Of a DNA stretch of 33,292 nt, positions 1 through 7,600 are shown in pieces (position 1 is the first letter of the stretch; every line of letters starts with the position of its first letter). Both the position numbers and the translations under genes were made by a program. Below the pieces are notes generated by a model, which saw nothing but the letters and a program-made list of their open reading frames with translations, made no database searches and had not been told where the DNA came from. Origin of the DNA: UMGS1781 sp045650705 (GTDB lineage Bacteria > Bacillota > Clostridia > TANB77 > CAG-508); assembly GCA_045650705.1 (NCBI GenBank), contig JAZRRK010000036.1, positions 1 through 33,292 on the forward strand, given 5' to 3'.

Positions 1-1927
1 TTATAATGTATATATCTAAAAACTATAATAAAAATTTAGAGTATGGAATGACAATAACAATTAAAGGCGAGTATAAAGAACCAGAAGAAAGTAGAAATTA
101 CAAAGGATTTAATTATAAAGAATATTTAAAGACAAAAAAAGTGTATGGCAGTATATATGTAGATAAGGTAGATATAAATAAAGAAAATGATTTAAATTAT
201 GTCTTGATACTTAATAATAAGATAAGGAAAAAAATCATAGAAACAATTGGAGATATATCTACAGAAAATACTAGAGGACTACTAGAAGGAATACTAATAG
301 GAAAAACAGATGATTTATCAGATAGCATAAAAAATGATTTTAGAGATAGTAGCTTATCACATATAATCGCAATATCTGGCTCCCACATTTCATATATAAT
401 AATAGGAATAAGTTATTGCCTAACAAAAAGTAAAATTCCGAAAAAAGGAATATATATAATAACAATAATTTTATTAATAGCATTTATGTTTATAACAAAT
501 TTTTCAGCATCGATTGTAAGAGCCTGCATAATGGGTATTACAATGTTGTTTTCTAAAATTTTATATCGAAAGTTGGACATTTTAAATTCAATATCAGTAT
601 CATTATTGATACTTCTAATATATAATCCATTTTTAATAAATGATATAGGTCTGCAGTTATCATATTTAGGAACATTAGGAATAGTTTTGCTAAATGAACC
701 AATACTAAAATGTTTAAGTAAATACATAAATAAAAAAATAGCAGAAACATTGGCTTTAACAATATCAGCTCAAATACTAATATTGCCAATAATATTAATA
801 CATTTTAATAATTTTTCAACAATATTTTTAATTTCAAATTTACTATCTGCCCCATTATCAGGAACAATAATATTACTGGGATACTTAAATGTAATAGTTG
901 GAATATTATTTAATAAAATAGGAAAATTTATAGGGATATTCACAAATGGAATGGCGCAGATTCTAATATGGATAGCAGAATATACTTCTAAAATTCCATT
1001 TGCAAATATTAAACTAAAAACACCAGCTATACCAATTGTGATAGGATATTATATATTAATTTATTGCATACTAAAAAGAAAGAGTAAAAAAATAGCAATA
1101 GTTTTATTAGTAATAATTATTCTTATTACTAATATATTCCAATCAAATTTTATAAATTTAAAAATACATTTTATAGATGTGGGACAACGGAGATAGCTGT
1201 TTAATAAGAACTCCTAAAGGGAAAACAGTATTAATAGATACAGGAGAGCAAGAAAATGTTTTATTAGAATATTTGTTAGATAGAGGAATAAAGAAAATAG
1301 ACTATCTTATGATATCTCATTTTGATAGTGACCACTCAGGAAAATCAGTAGAAATAATGGAGAATTTAAAAGTTAAAAACATAATAATAAGTAAGCAGGC
1401 GGAATTTTCTCAAGAATTTAAAAATGTAATAGATAAGGTTAGAGAGAAAAATATAAAAATAATACAAGTACAGGCAGGAGACATTGTAAAGATAGATAAA
1501 GATATTTATTTTGAAATACTATGGCCTAAAACTGAGAAAATCATAAAAGATAATGCACTAAATAATAATTCAATAGTGGCAAAGATGAGGTATAAAGACT
1601 TCAGTATTCTTTTCACAGGAGATATAGAAAAAGAAGCTGAAGAAGAAATTATACAAGAATATAATGAAAATGAATTAAATGCAACAGTTTTAAAGGTAGC
1701 ACATCATGGCTCAAAAACATCATCAACAAAAGAATTTATAAAAAAAGTAAAACCACAAATAGCATTAATTGGAGTAGGAAAAAATAATAAGTTTGGTCAT
1801 CCTAATGAAGAAGTAATAGAGAGACTCAAAAGTTTGCGGTGTAAAAATTTATAGAACAGATTTATGTGGAGAAATAACTATAACTGTTAGAAAAAATGGA
1901 AAAATAAAAATAGAAACTAATGTATAA
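1..1927 (+). CDS. comEC: ComEC/Rec2 DNA-uptake channel protein, 5'-truncated by the window, two +1 frameshifts
   Basis: ComEC forms the inner-membrane channel for single-stranded DNA uptake in natural transformation. The first open stretch (frame open from the window edge; first ATG at 6) begins inside the DUF4131 region (RNYKGFNYKEYL) and continues through the multi-helix Competence domain to FIDVGQ at 1187. The beta-lactamase-like C-terminal domain continues in the +1 frame: GDSCLIRTPKGKTVLIDTG, then the metal motif SHFDSDHSG, FTGDIE and VAHHGS. A second +1 shift at 1837 restores a tail starting G-V-K-I-Y-R-T-D-L and ending at the TAA at 1925-1927. With both shifts about 639 residues are visible, and the missing N-terminus lies outside the window. 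Without shifting, the protein would stop at 1196, before the metal site. No other damage is seen, so either the shifts are tolerated (see the CGG finding) or the gene is recently inactivated. Identity is certain; whether it is functional is not. Confidence 0.9.
1185..1196 (+). other. +1 frameshift site 1 (CAA CGG AGA TAG) in comEC
   Basis: In the upstream frame the codons read GGA CAA CGG AGA TAG, giving V-G-Q-R-R-stop. Skipping C1188 gives GGA CAA GGA GAT AGC, which restores V-G-Q-G-D-S, the conserved DVGQGD motif at the start of the ComEC beta-lactamase-like domain. The zero-frame stop follows one codon after CGG. That one extra C breaks the frame is read directly; that the ribosome skips it is inference. 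Confidence 0.75.
1834..1854 (+). other. +1 frameshift site 2 (TTG CGG TGT) in comEC
   Basis: The frame reads S-L-R-C-K-N-L-stop. Omitting C1837 gives TTG GGT GTA AAA ATT TAT, restoring S-L-G-V-K-I-Y-R-T-D-L followed by about 20 more residues to a TAA at 1925. ComEC-type domains normally end with such a tail (S-L-G-[VI]-x-[VI]-Y-R-T-D). The zero-frame TAG lies four codons after CGG. The 12 bases from this CGG closely match those at the thiN site (CGGTGKAAAAAT). Confidence 0.72.
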
Positions 1928-1967
1928 AAAAGTAAAAATATGGTTAATCTAAATATGGTGATAAAAA

Positions 1968-2558
1968 ATGAAAAAATATATAGGAATATTACTTTTAATA
2001 GTATTAATAATTAGTTTCTTATTAGGCGTATATTTATATAAACTAAATAAAATAAATGAACAGATTGCATTTGAAGCAGAATATAAGAAATTAGAAAGTG
2101 AAAACATAATAAAAACTGCTCAAAACATATTATTGGAAGAGACAAGTACTGCAGAAAATGTTATAACTCCAAATACAAAACTTATAGAGAAAACTTACTA
2201 TAATGAATGTGAACATTTAATAGAAACAGAAAGAGAAATTGATTCAACATTAATAAATAAGAATGAATCAGAACTGCAAATAGAATATATAGGCTGGGAA
2301 ATACAAAAATTTACACAAAATGAAGTAGTAGTATATAAAGAAATAAACGATTTTTGTAATGAACACTATTTACTAAAAGATGTTGATGGAGAAATAAATG
2401 TATATAAATTAGATAAATATAATAAAGAAGTTGAATTAATTCAAAATACTGGTATAGAGACAAGATATTTACCAGAGACTGATTTAGAAGAATTAAAAGA
2501 GGGAATAAAGGCTTATGGAATTGTGGAAGTAAATGAAAAAATAGAAGATTTTGAGTAA
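1968..2558 (+). CDS. BofC C-terminal-domain-like membrane-anchored protein
   Basis: A 196-residue protein with an N-terminal membrane anchor (about residues 5-24), a charged linker and a C-terminal part (about 135-196) patterned like the BofC C-terminal domain: YLLKDVDGEINVY, then LPETDLEELKEGIKAYG. In Bacillus, BofC is a forespore-secreted regulator that delays SpoIVB-dependent pro-sigmaK processing; clostridial proteins often share only the C-terminal domain and their role is less clear. It starts 40 bases after comEC ends, with only a weak GGTG Shine-Dalgarno, so it is probably co-transcribed with comEC. Assignment rests on the C-terminal pattern; function is inferred. Confidence 0.6.
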   Translation: MKKYIGILLLIVLIISFLLGVYLYKLNKINEQIAFEAEYKKLESENIIKTAQNILLEETSTAENVITPNTKLIEKTYYNECEHLIETEREIDSTLINKNESELQIEYIGWEIQKFTQNEVVVYKEINDFCNEHYLLKDVDGEINVYKLDKYNKEVELIQNTGIETRYLPETDLEELKEGIKAYGIVEVNEKIEDFE

Positions 2559-2561
2559 AAT

Positions 2562-2590
2562 TTGAATTAACATAAAATTTGTGGTATTAT
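2562..2590 (+). promoter_or_regulatory. Probable sigmaA promoter of the 2624 gene
   Basis: TTGAAT and TATTAT are separated by exactly 17 bases, just upstream of a strong AAAGGAGG ribosome binding site. It gives the orphan gene a transcript separate from comEC. Confidence 0.6.
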
Positions 2591-2623
2591 ATAATATATA
2601 TCTGTAAAGGAGGATATAATAAG

Positions 2624-3037
2624 ATGAAAATACGGTTTAAAGGAGATTATTTAGAAGACGAAAGGGGAGAAAGAGTAGAGGTATCTTACGATGAATTATT
2701 AAGAGGATGCTTAGCTACTTCTTTCGAAACAATTTCAATTTCTAAAATAATATTTAAAGGAGTCTATGAAGTAACAAAATTTAAAGTAATGCGTACAAGG
2801 GATTACGCAAGAACAGAACTGTTTAGGATGTTAGAGGAAGACATCCAGAAAAGCGCTTCTTATCAACGAGCTAAGGCAGAAAAGATGATACATAGTGCCC
2901 AGATACGGGAAGCGCAAAGGAAAGAATCTCAGACGAGCATGATCGTAGACATAAATTATACCAAATGGAAATATGCGCGGAAAAAGCATATGGCTAAGCT
3001 GAGACCGTATAAGAATTATCGTCGAGGAAGTCACTAA
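2624..3037 (+). CDS. Unrecognised basic 137-residue protein with atypical codon use
   Basis: Start chosen at the ATG at 2624, seven bases after AAAGGAGG. The product is short, very basic toward its C-terminus (KWKYARKKHMAKLRPYKNY) and has no signal peptide or membrane segment. I do not recognise the family. Arginine codon use differs from its neighbours: three in-frame CGG (at 2633, 2906 and 2978) plus CGA, CGT and AGG, while the ordinary genes here rely mostly on AGA and never use CGG as a sense codon. A strong promoter lies upstream and a perfect terminator overlaps the stop codon, so it is a self-contained cassette. Together with the next gene it looks like a recent acquisition, but no integrase or att site was found. 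A nucleic-acid-binding role would be a guess from charge only. Confidence 0.65.
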   Translation: MKIRFKGDYLEDERGERVEVSYDELLRGCLATSFETISISKIIFKGVYEVTKFKVMRTRDYARTELFRMLEEDIQKSASYQRAKAEKMIHSAQIREAQRKESQTSMIVDINYTKWKYARKKHMAKLRPYKNYRRGSH

Positions 3038-3053
3038 ATAGTGACTTCCTTTT
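3025..3053 (+). terminator. Rho-independent terminator overlapping the stop codon of the 2624 gene
   Basis: An 11-bp perfect stem (GGAAGTCACTA / TAGTGACTTCC) with a two-base loop is followed by TTTT. The TAA stop at 3035-3037 lies at the stem-loop junction. Confidence 0.85.
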
Positions 3054-3060
3054 AAATGCA

Positions 3061-3115
3061 TTGATATTATGTATACAACGTGATATAATATTAAACAATC
3101 CTACTTTTAAAGTAG
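3061..3115 (+). promoter_or_regulatory. Promoter and operator-like palindrome before the 3143 gene
   Basis: TTGATA (3061-3066) and TATAAT (3084-3089) are 17 bases apart, a near-consensus sigmaA promoter. A 7-bp-arm palindrome, CTACTTT-T-AAAGTAG, lies at 3101-3115, at or just past the expected transcription start, where a repressor could bind. The promoter is read directly; the operator is inference. Confidence 0.65.
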
Positions 3116-3142
3116 AAAATAAAATTTGGAAAGGAGTTTTTT

Positions 3143-3835
3143 ATGAATAACGAAATACGGACAAAGCTAAAGGAATTAAAAGAAGGGTTCTTAGATGGAA
3201 AAATGGAAAGCAAATATGAAGCGGTATGGTTAGTAAATATAATAGTTATTGTAATAATATATTTACTATTTTTGACTATTTCAGTAATAATCTATTTTAC
3301 AAATTTGAAAGTATTTTCTTTTATTATTTTTAGTCTAAGTACTGTAGACCTAATTAATTCATTACTAAACAAAGAAGGCTTTTCTGCAACAATTGCATTA
3401 TCAACAAAAATTGTATTTAAACTTTTTGGTAAATATGGAAGAGTTATAACAAAAAGTGATTGGAAACAAATAAAAAAATATTCTTATTTGAGATATATAA
3501 ATATGGTATCCAAAAGAAGATATGAATATTTGTCTTTAATCTCGTGGGAAATGGCATTACTTCTGGAAGAAGCTGAATTAATGTATTGTATTGCAGAAAC
3601 GGATTGTGGTGCAATTGCACATTCGGTTATCGTAAAAAACAATTGTGTATATGATCCACTTTATGTATTGCAATTTGATTACAATGAATATGTAAAAATG
3701 CATGATGTTGAAATTTATAAAAAATTTTCTTATGAAGAATATGATGATAGTGAATTCCCTGTTAAATCATTAGAAGATTTTAGCAAATGGTGCATCGAAA
3801 AATGTAATATATATGGTGAAATTCAAATGATGTAA
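3143..3835 (+). CDS. Unrecognised 230-residue membrane protein with C-terminal Cys/His/Asp-containing domain
   Basis: ATG follows an AAAGGAG site. A charged N-terminus is followed by two hydrophobic segments (about 29-50 and 55-72), then a soluble domain. Within it, YCIAETDCGAIAHSVIVKN followed by NCVYDP has a Cys...His...Asp order and the 'H-S-V-I-V...YDP' strand pattern seen in papain-like or transglutaminase-like folds (ligand or substrate delivered to Cys, His on a strand, Asp after 'Y'). That resemblance is weak and only suggestive; the family is not recognised. One in-frame CGG occurs at codon 6. Reading it with a +1 skip would hit a stop three codons on, so it must be read in frame to make the protein. 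It forms a cassette with the preceding gene. Confidence 0.6.
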   Translation: MNNEIRTKLKELKEGFLDGKMESKYEAVWLVNIIVIVIIYLLFLTISVIIYFTNLKVFSFIIFSLSTVDLINSLLNKEGFSATIALSTKIVFKLFGKYGRVITKSDWKQIKKYSYLRYINMVSKRRYEYLSLISWEMALLLEEAELMYCIAETDCGAIAHSVIVKNNCVYDPLYVLQFDYNEYVKMHDVEIYKKFSYEEYDDSEFPVKSLEDFSKWCIEKCNIYGEIQMM

Positions 3836-3841
3836 TACACT

Positions 3842-3872
3842 AAAAACCTCTAGTCATACTAGAGGTTTTTTT
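3842..3872. terminator. Bidirectional rho-independent terminator
   Basis: AAAAACCTCTAGT / ACTAGAGGTTTTT stem with a CAT loop, A-run on one side and T-run on the other. It can end both the 3143 gene and the minus-strand tRNA transcript that converge here. Confidence 0.88.
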
Positions 3873-3873
3873 A

Positions 3874-3949
3874 TGGTGCACCATCACAGATTCGAACTGT
3901 GGACCTTGGCATTAAGAGTGCCCTGCTCTACCAACTAAGCTAATGGTGC
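3874..3949 (-). tRNA. tRNA-Lys (anticodon CUU)
   Basis: The minus strand folds as a cloverleaf with acceptor arms GCACCAT/ATGGTGC, the T-loop GTTCGAATC and a 7-base anticodon loop CTCTTAA, giving anticodon CUU (reads AAG). The 3' CCA is encoded. First bases of the next two tRNAs are upstream on the same strand, so the three may form one transcript. Confidence 0.93.
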
Positions 3950-3964
3950 ATGTCCCATATTAAT

Positions 3965-4055
3965 TAATAATGAAAAATGAATAATTTATAATGAAATCTT
4001 CACTATTAACCATTCACTATTCGTTATTCACTGCGTTATTTTAATAACGCACAAT
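3965..4055. repeat. Inter-tRNA AT-rich dyad spacer 1 with hairpin
   Basis: It contains AATGAAAAATGAATAATTTA, which recurs exactly in the next tRNA spacer, its loose inverse in the form of ATTCACTATTC, and a hairpin GCGTTATT-TT-AATAACGC just before tRNA-Cys. It looks like a dispersed dyad repeat or a tRNA processing spacer; no coding capacity is visible. Confidence 0.55.
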
Positions 4056-4130
4056 TGGAGGCGACACCCGGATTTGAACCGGGGAATCAGAGTTTTGCAG
4101 ACTCGTGCCTTACCACTTGGCTATGTCGCC
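4056..4130 (-). tRNA. tRNA-Cys (anticodon GCA)
   Basis: Acceptor stem GGCGACA/TGTCGCC, T-arm GGTTCAAATCC, and anticodon loop CTGCAAA with anticodon GCA. The CCA end is encoded. Minus strand, between tRNA-Gly and tRNA-Lys. Confidence 0.93.
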
Positions 4131-4149
4131 ATATACTTTATTATATGAT

Positions 4150-4233
4150 AACAAAAATGAAAAATGAATAATTTATAAAAAAATTAAAATTATTAATTAT
4201 TCAATATTCACTGTAACACAATGTGTTACGCAT
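4150..4233. repeat. Inter-tRNA AT-rich dyad spacer 2 with hairpin
   Basis: Begins with the same ATGAAAAATGAATAATTTAT core as spacer 1 and ends with hairpin GTAACAC-AAT-GTGTTAC next to tRNA-Gly. The repetition of the same layout (AT-rich dyad, then a short hairpin with a different sequence) in both spacers is notable. Confidence 0.55.
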
Positions 4234-4234
4234 G

Positions 4235-4308
4235 TGGAGCAGGTAACGAGAATCGGACTCGTGACTAAACCTTGGCAAGGTCTCGTTTTACCACTAAACT
4301 ATACCTGC
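4235..4308 (-). tRNA. tRNA-Gly (anticodon GCC)
   Basis: Acceptor stem GCAGGTA/TACCTGC, anticodon stem AGACC/GGTTT, loop TTGCCAA with anticodon GCC (reads GGC and GGU), CCA encoded. The anticodon loop has the usual seven bases, so this copy is not an obvious four-base decoder. It could supply the glycine read after the skip at the two CGGT sites. Confidence 0.93.
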
Positions 4309-4400
4309 GAGTTTCAAAAAATAAAGCATTACTATAATAACAAAATAAAAAGAAAAAGTCAATAGAAAATAAAAAAAATGCTTACTTTTCTTTGAAAATA

Positions 4401-4429
4401 TTGAAAAAACTAATCTTTTATAGTATAAT
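4401..4429 (+). promoter_or_regulatory. Promoter of the adhesin gene
   Basis: TTGAAA and a consensus TATAAT are 17 bases apart. Transcription from it would carry a 5' leader of roughly 220 bases. In the rest of 4309-4655 I see only this promoter, the hairpin at 4544-4572 and AT-rich sequence. Confidence 0.65.
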
Positions 4430-4543
4430 TATTATGTTAAGAACGTTTTTGTGTAATAAAACAATGAAAACACTACGGAAATAAGCGAAAAAAGTCTTTT
4501 TAACATAAAAGAAGGAAAAAGTAAAATAAATGTCATATTTTAA

Positions 4544-4572
4544 TTACGGATCAGTAATATGTTGATCCGTAA
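4544..4572 (+). promoter_or_regulatory. Perfect 10-bp hairpin in the adhesin leader
   Basis: TTACGGATCA (4544-4553) and TGATCCGTAA (4563-4572) pair perfectly across a 9-base loop. There is no T-run, so it is not a typical terminator. It may be an RNA stability or regulatory element, or an operator. I could not match the leader to a known riboswitch. Confidence 0.55.
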
Positions 4573-4655
4573 GGATTTAAGATACAATTGGTTTATTACA
4601 AAAAATAAGGTATTGATTTTAATAAAAAAATATATATAAATTTAAGGAGAAATTT

Positions 4656-7600
4656 ATGAATAAAATTAAACTATGTATTTCAATAATTTTAATAATATTG
4701 CTAATTGCTCTTGGAGGAGTAACATATGCAGCAAACACAATGGATTTAAATATAACAGATAAAAGGCCATACACACAAAAAACTTATACTGTAACAACTC
4801 CAAATGGAAATGAACATACGGTGTTTAAAATTGGTAAAAGAGCTGGAACAAATCTTAGCTATGAAGATGCATTGTACTGTTTAAGAAGCGGTTTAGGTTT
4901 TGGAAATACAGAACTTGCAAACAATTTATCAGAATTAGAAGATGTAACATATACAGAAACATATAATTTAAAAACAGATGCAAATAATGTGATGAATTAT
5001 TATAGAAATACAATAGGATATGGTAATATATCAAATGTTGAATATAACAGTATGTTATGGATAATAGATAATATATATTTACCAAAGCATCAAGATAGTG
5101 CACAAATGAAAGAAAAATTATTAGAAAAAGCAAAAATACAAAATTCAGAGCTTACAGATGATGACATAGAATTTATACAACAAATGGCATTATGGTACTT
5201 TTCAAATTATGACGAAAATGGAGGACAAAATTCACTTTCATTATTAGATACATATGTTTTAAGTAATACAACAAAAATTGATGGAGAATCATTAAGTGAA
5301 ACAAAAAAAGAACAAGTAGATACGTTATATAGATATTTTATAGACAATGCAAAGGCGAATGCAAACAATTATGGTTTAGGAGATAATAGAAATGTAACTT
5401 ATGTGAAGCCAGAGGTACAAATAAATACAACTTCAAAAGCAGTTACAAAAGATGATATTTTTACAGTAGTAGGACCATTTAATATAACATTAACAACAGG
5501 AAATGTTGGATATGATTTAAGTTTTGAAGTTAAAGATAAAAATGGAAAAGTAATTCCAACAGAAATAGATACAACACCAGTAATATATATAGTAGATAAT
5601 CCTACAGATATGATACAAAGTGCAAAGACAATAAAAGAAAAAGTAGGACAAGGAGATTTTTACTTAAAAGTATCAGATGATTATGCCGCAGAATATGACT
5701 TAACAGATTTAAATATTGAATCAGCAATTACATATGATAAAATTTACAATACAACAGCAACATTATGGATAGCAGAAGCAGAAGACCAACCAGTAATAAA
5801 AGTAGAAAAGGAAGAAGTTAAAGAAGGAAACTTTAAAGTAAATATAAATAAAGTAGATGAAAATGGAAACTTATTATTAGGTGCAGGATTTACAATGGTA
5901 ACAGATACCAGACAATCAATAATATTAACTGATAATGGGGATGGAACATTTTCAACATCAGAAATGGAAATAATTTCAGAGGGACAAGAATTTATATTTG
6001 ATATAGAAGAAATAACAGTGCCTAGTGGATATACAGGAATAGTAGGTCCAATTAGAATAAAAGTAACAACAAAATTGAGTACAGATGAAACAAAATATAT
6101 AATAAATGAGTTAAAATTTATAGACACCGCAGGAAAAGAAATAGCAGTTCCAGAAGTAGAATATGAAATTATAGAAGATACAATAACTTTAAAAGTAAAA
6201 AACGAAAAAATAAAAGAATTTGACTTAGCTTTAAGAAAAAATATAACTAAAGTAAATGGAATAGATAAAGAACCAAAAATAGTTACAACTAAATTAAATA
6301 CAGTAGATACAGTTACAGGAGAAACAATAACAACAGCAGAATATGCTCATAGAAAAGATCCAGTTGTAGTAGAAACAGGAGACAAGGTAACATATAAAAT
6401 ATCTGTATATAATGAAGGAGATTTATATGGTATAGTAACTGAGATACTAGACTATTTACCAGAAGGATTAGAATTTGATGTGAACGATAATCCTGAATTC
6501 ATAGAATTCAAAGAAGGATATACAGAAGCAGAATTAGAAGGTAAAAAATATGCGTACACATACAATGCAACAACAAGAGAGTTAAGAGTATTACCAATTC
6601 AAGGATATTATATATTTGAATTAGCCCCATTTGATGAAACAAAATTAACTCCAGAAGAACAATTATATGTAAAATCATTAGAAATAGTATGTAAAGTAAC
6701 AGCAACAAAAACAAATGCAGATCAAGTATTAACAAATATTGCAACAATGAAATATGAACCATCAAATGCAGACGTACCAGATAGAGATTCAGATCCAGAT
6801 CAAGATAGTTTAAACTTACCAACGAATACAAACGACTGGGAAAATTATGCAGGAGATATAGATAATAAACCATACTTAGGAGATTCAAATTATTTCTATA
6901 AAGGACAAGAAGATGATGATGACTTTGATAAGGTAGTTATAAAAGGTGTACCATTTGATTTAGCACTACGTAAATTTATAACAAAAGTAAATGGTAAAGA
7001 AATTACAACAAGAATACCTGAAATAGATACAAGTAAATTAAATACAGTAGACACAGTTACAGGGAAAGCAATAACAACAGCAACATACACACATTCAAAA
7101 GAACCAGTAATAGTAAAACAAGGAGATATTGTAACATTTACATTAAGAGTATATAATGAAGGCGAATTAAATGGATATGCAACAAAAATAGCAGATTATA
7201 TACCAGAAGGTTTAGGCTATTTAATGGATTATAAGGCTAATACGGATAATTACTGGGTAGGAATATCTGATAGTAATACTAAAGTTATTGATTTAGTTGG
7301 AACAGAAGGACTATATGAAACAGAAGATGTAATTAAAAATTTAAAAGTTGATGATTTCAACTCAAAAACATCACTTAGCGACGTAAAAATATTAACGGGG
7401 AATGCTAAGATATATACTACTGCATTAGAAGATGAGATGATAAAAGCATATAATCCAGAAACAACAATTGATGATATAGACTCAGCAGATAAATGGCAAC
7501 AATCAACAAACGGAACAGATGGATTATATTATAGAGATGTAGAAGTGACCTGTATAGTACTTGCTGAAAATACATTTAAAGGAACATTAGAGAATATAGC

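Noticed and set aside
1177..1854. Independent stand-alone beta-lactamase-fold gene
   Set aside because: The ATG at 1177 lies inside the comEC frame without a ribosome site, and the conserved DVGQGD motif spans the break, so it is the comEC C-terminal domain.
4235..4308. tRNA-Gly as a +1 suppressor with an enlarged anticodon loop
   Set aside because: The anticodon loop has the ordinary seven bases, so this gene alone does not explain four-base decoding.
4430..4655. c-di-GMP riboswitch in the adhesin leader
   Set aside because: None of the conserved type I or type II motifs can be seen.
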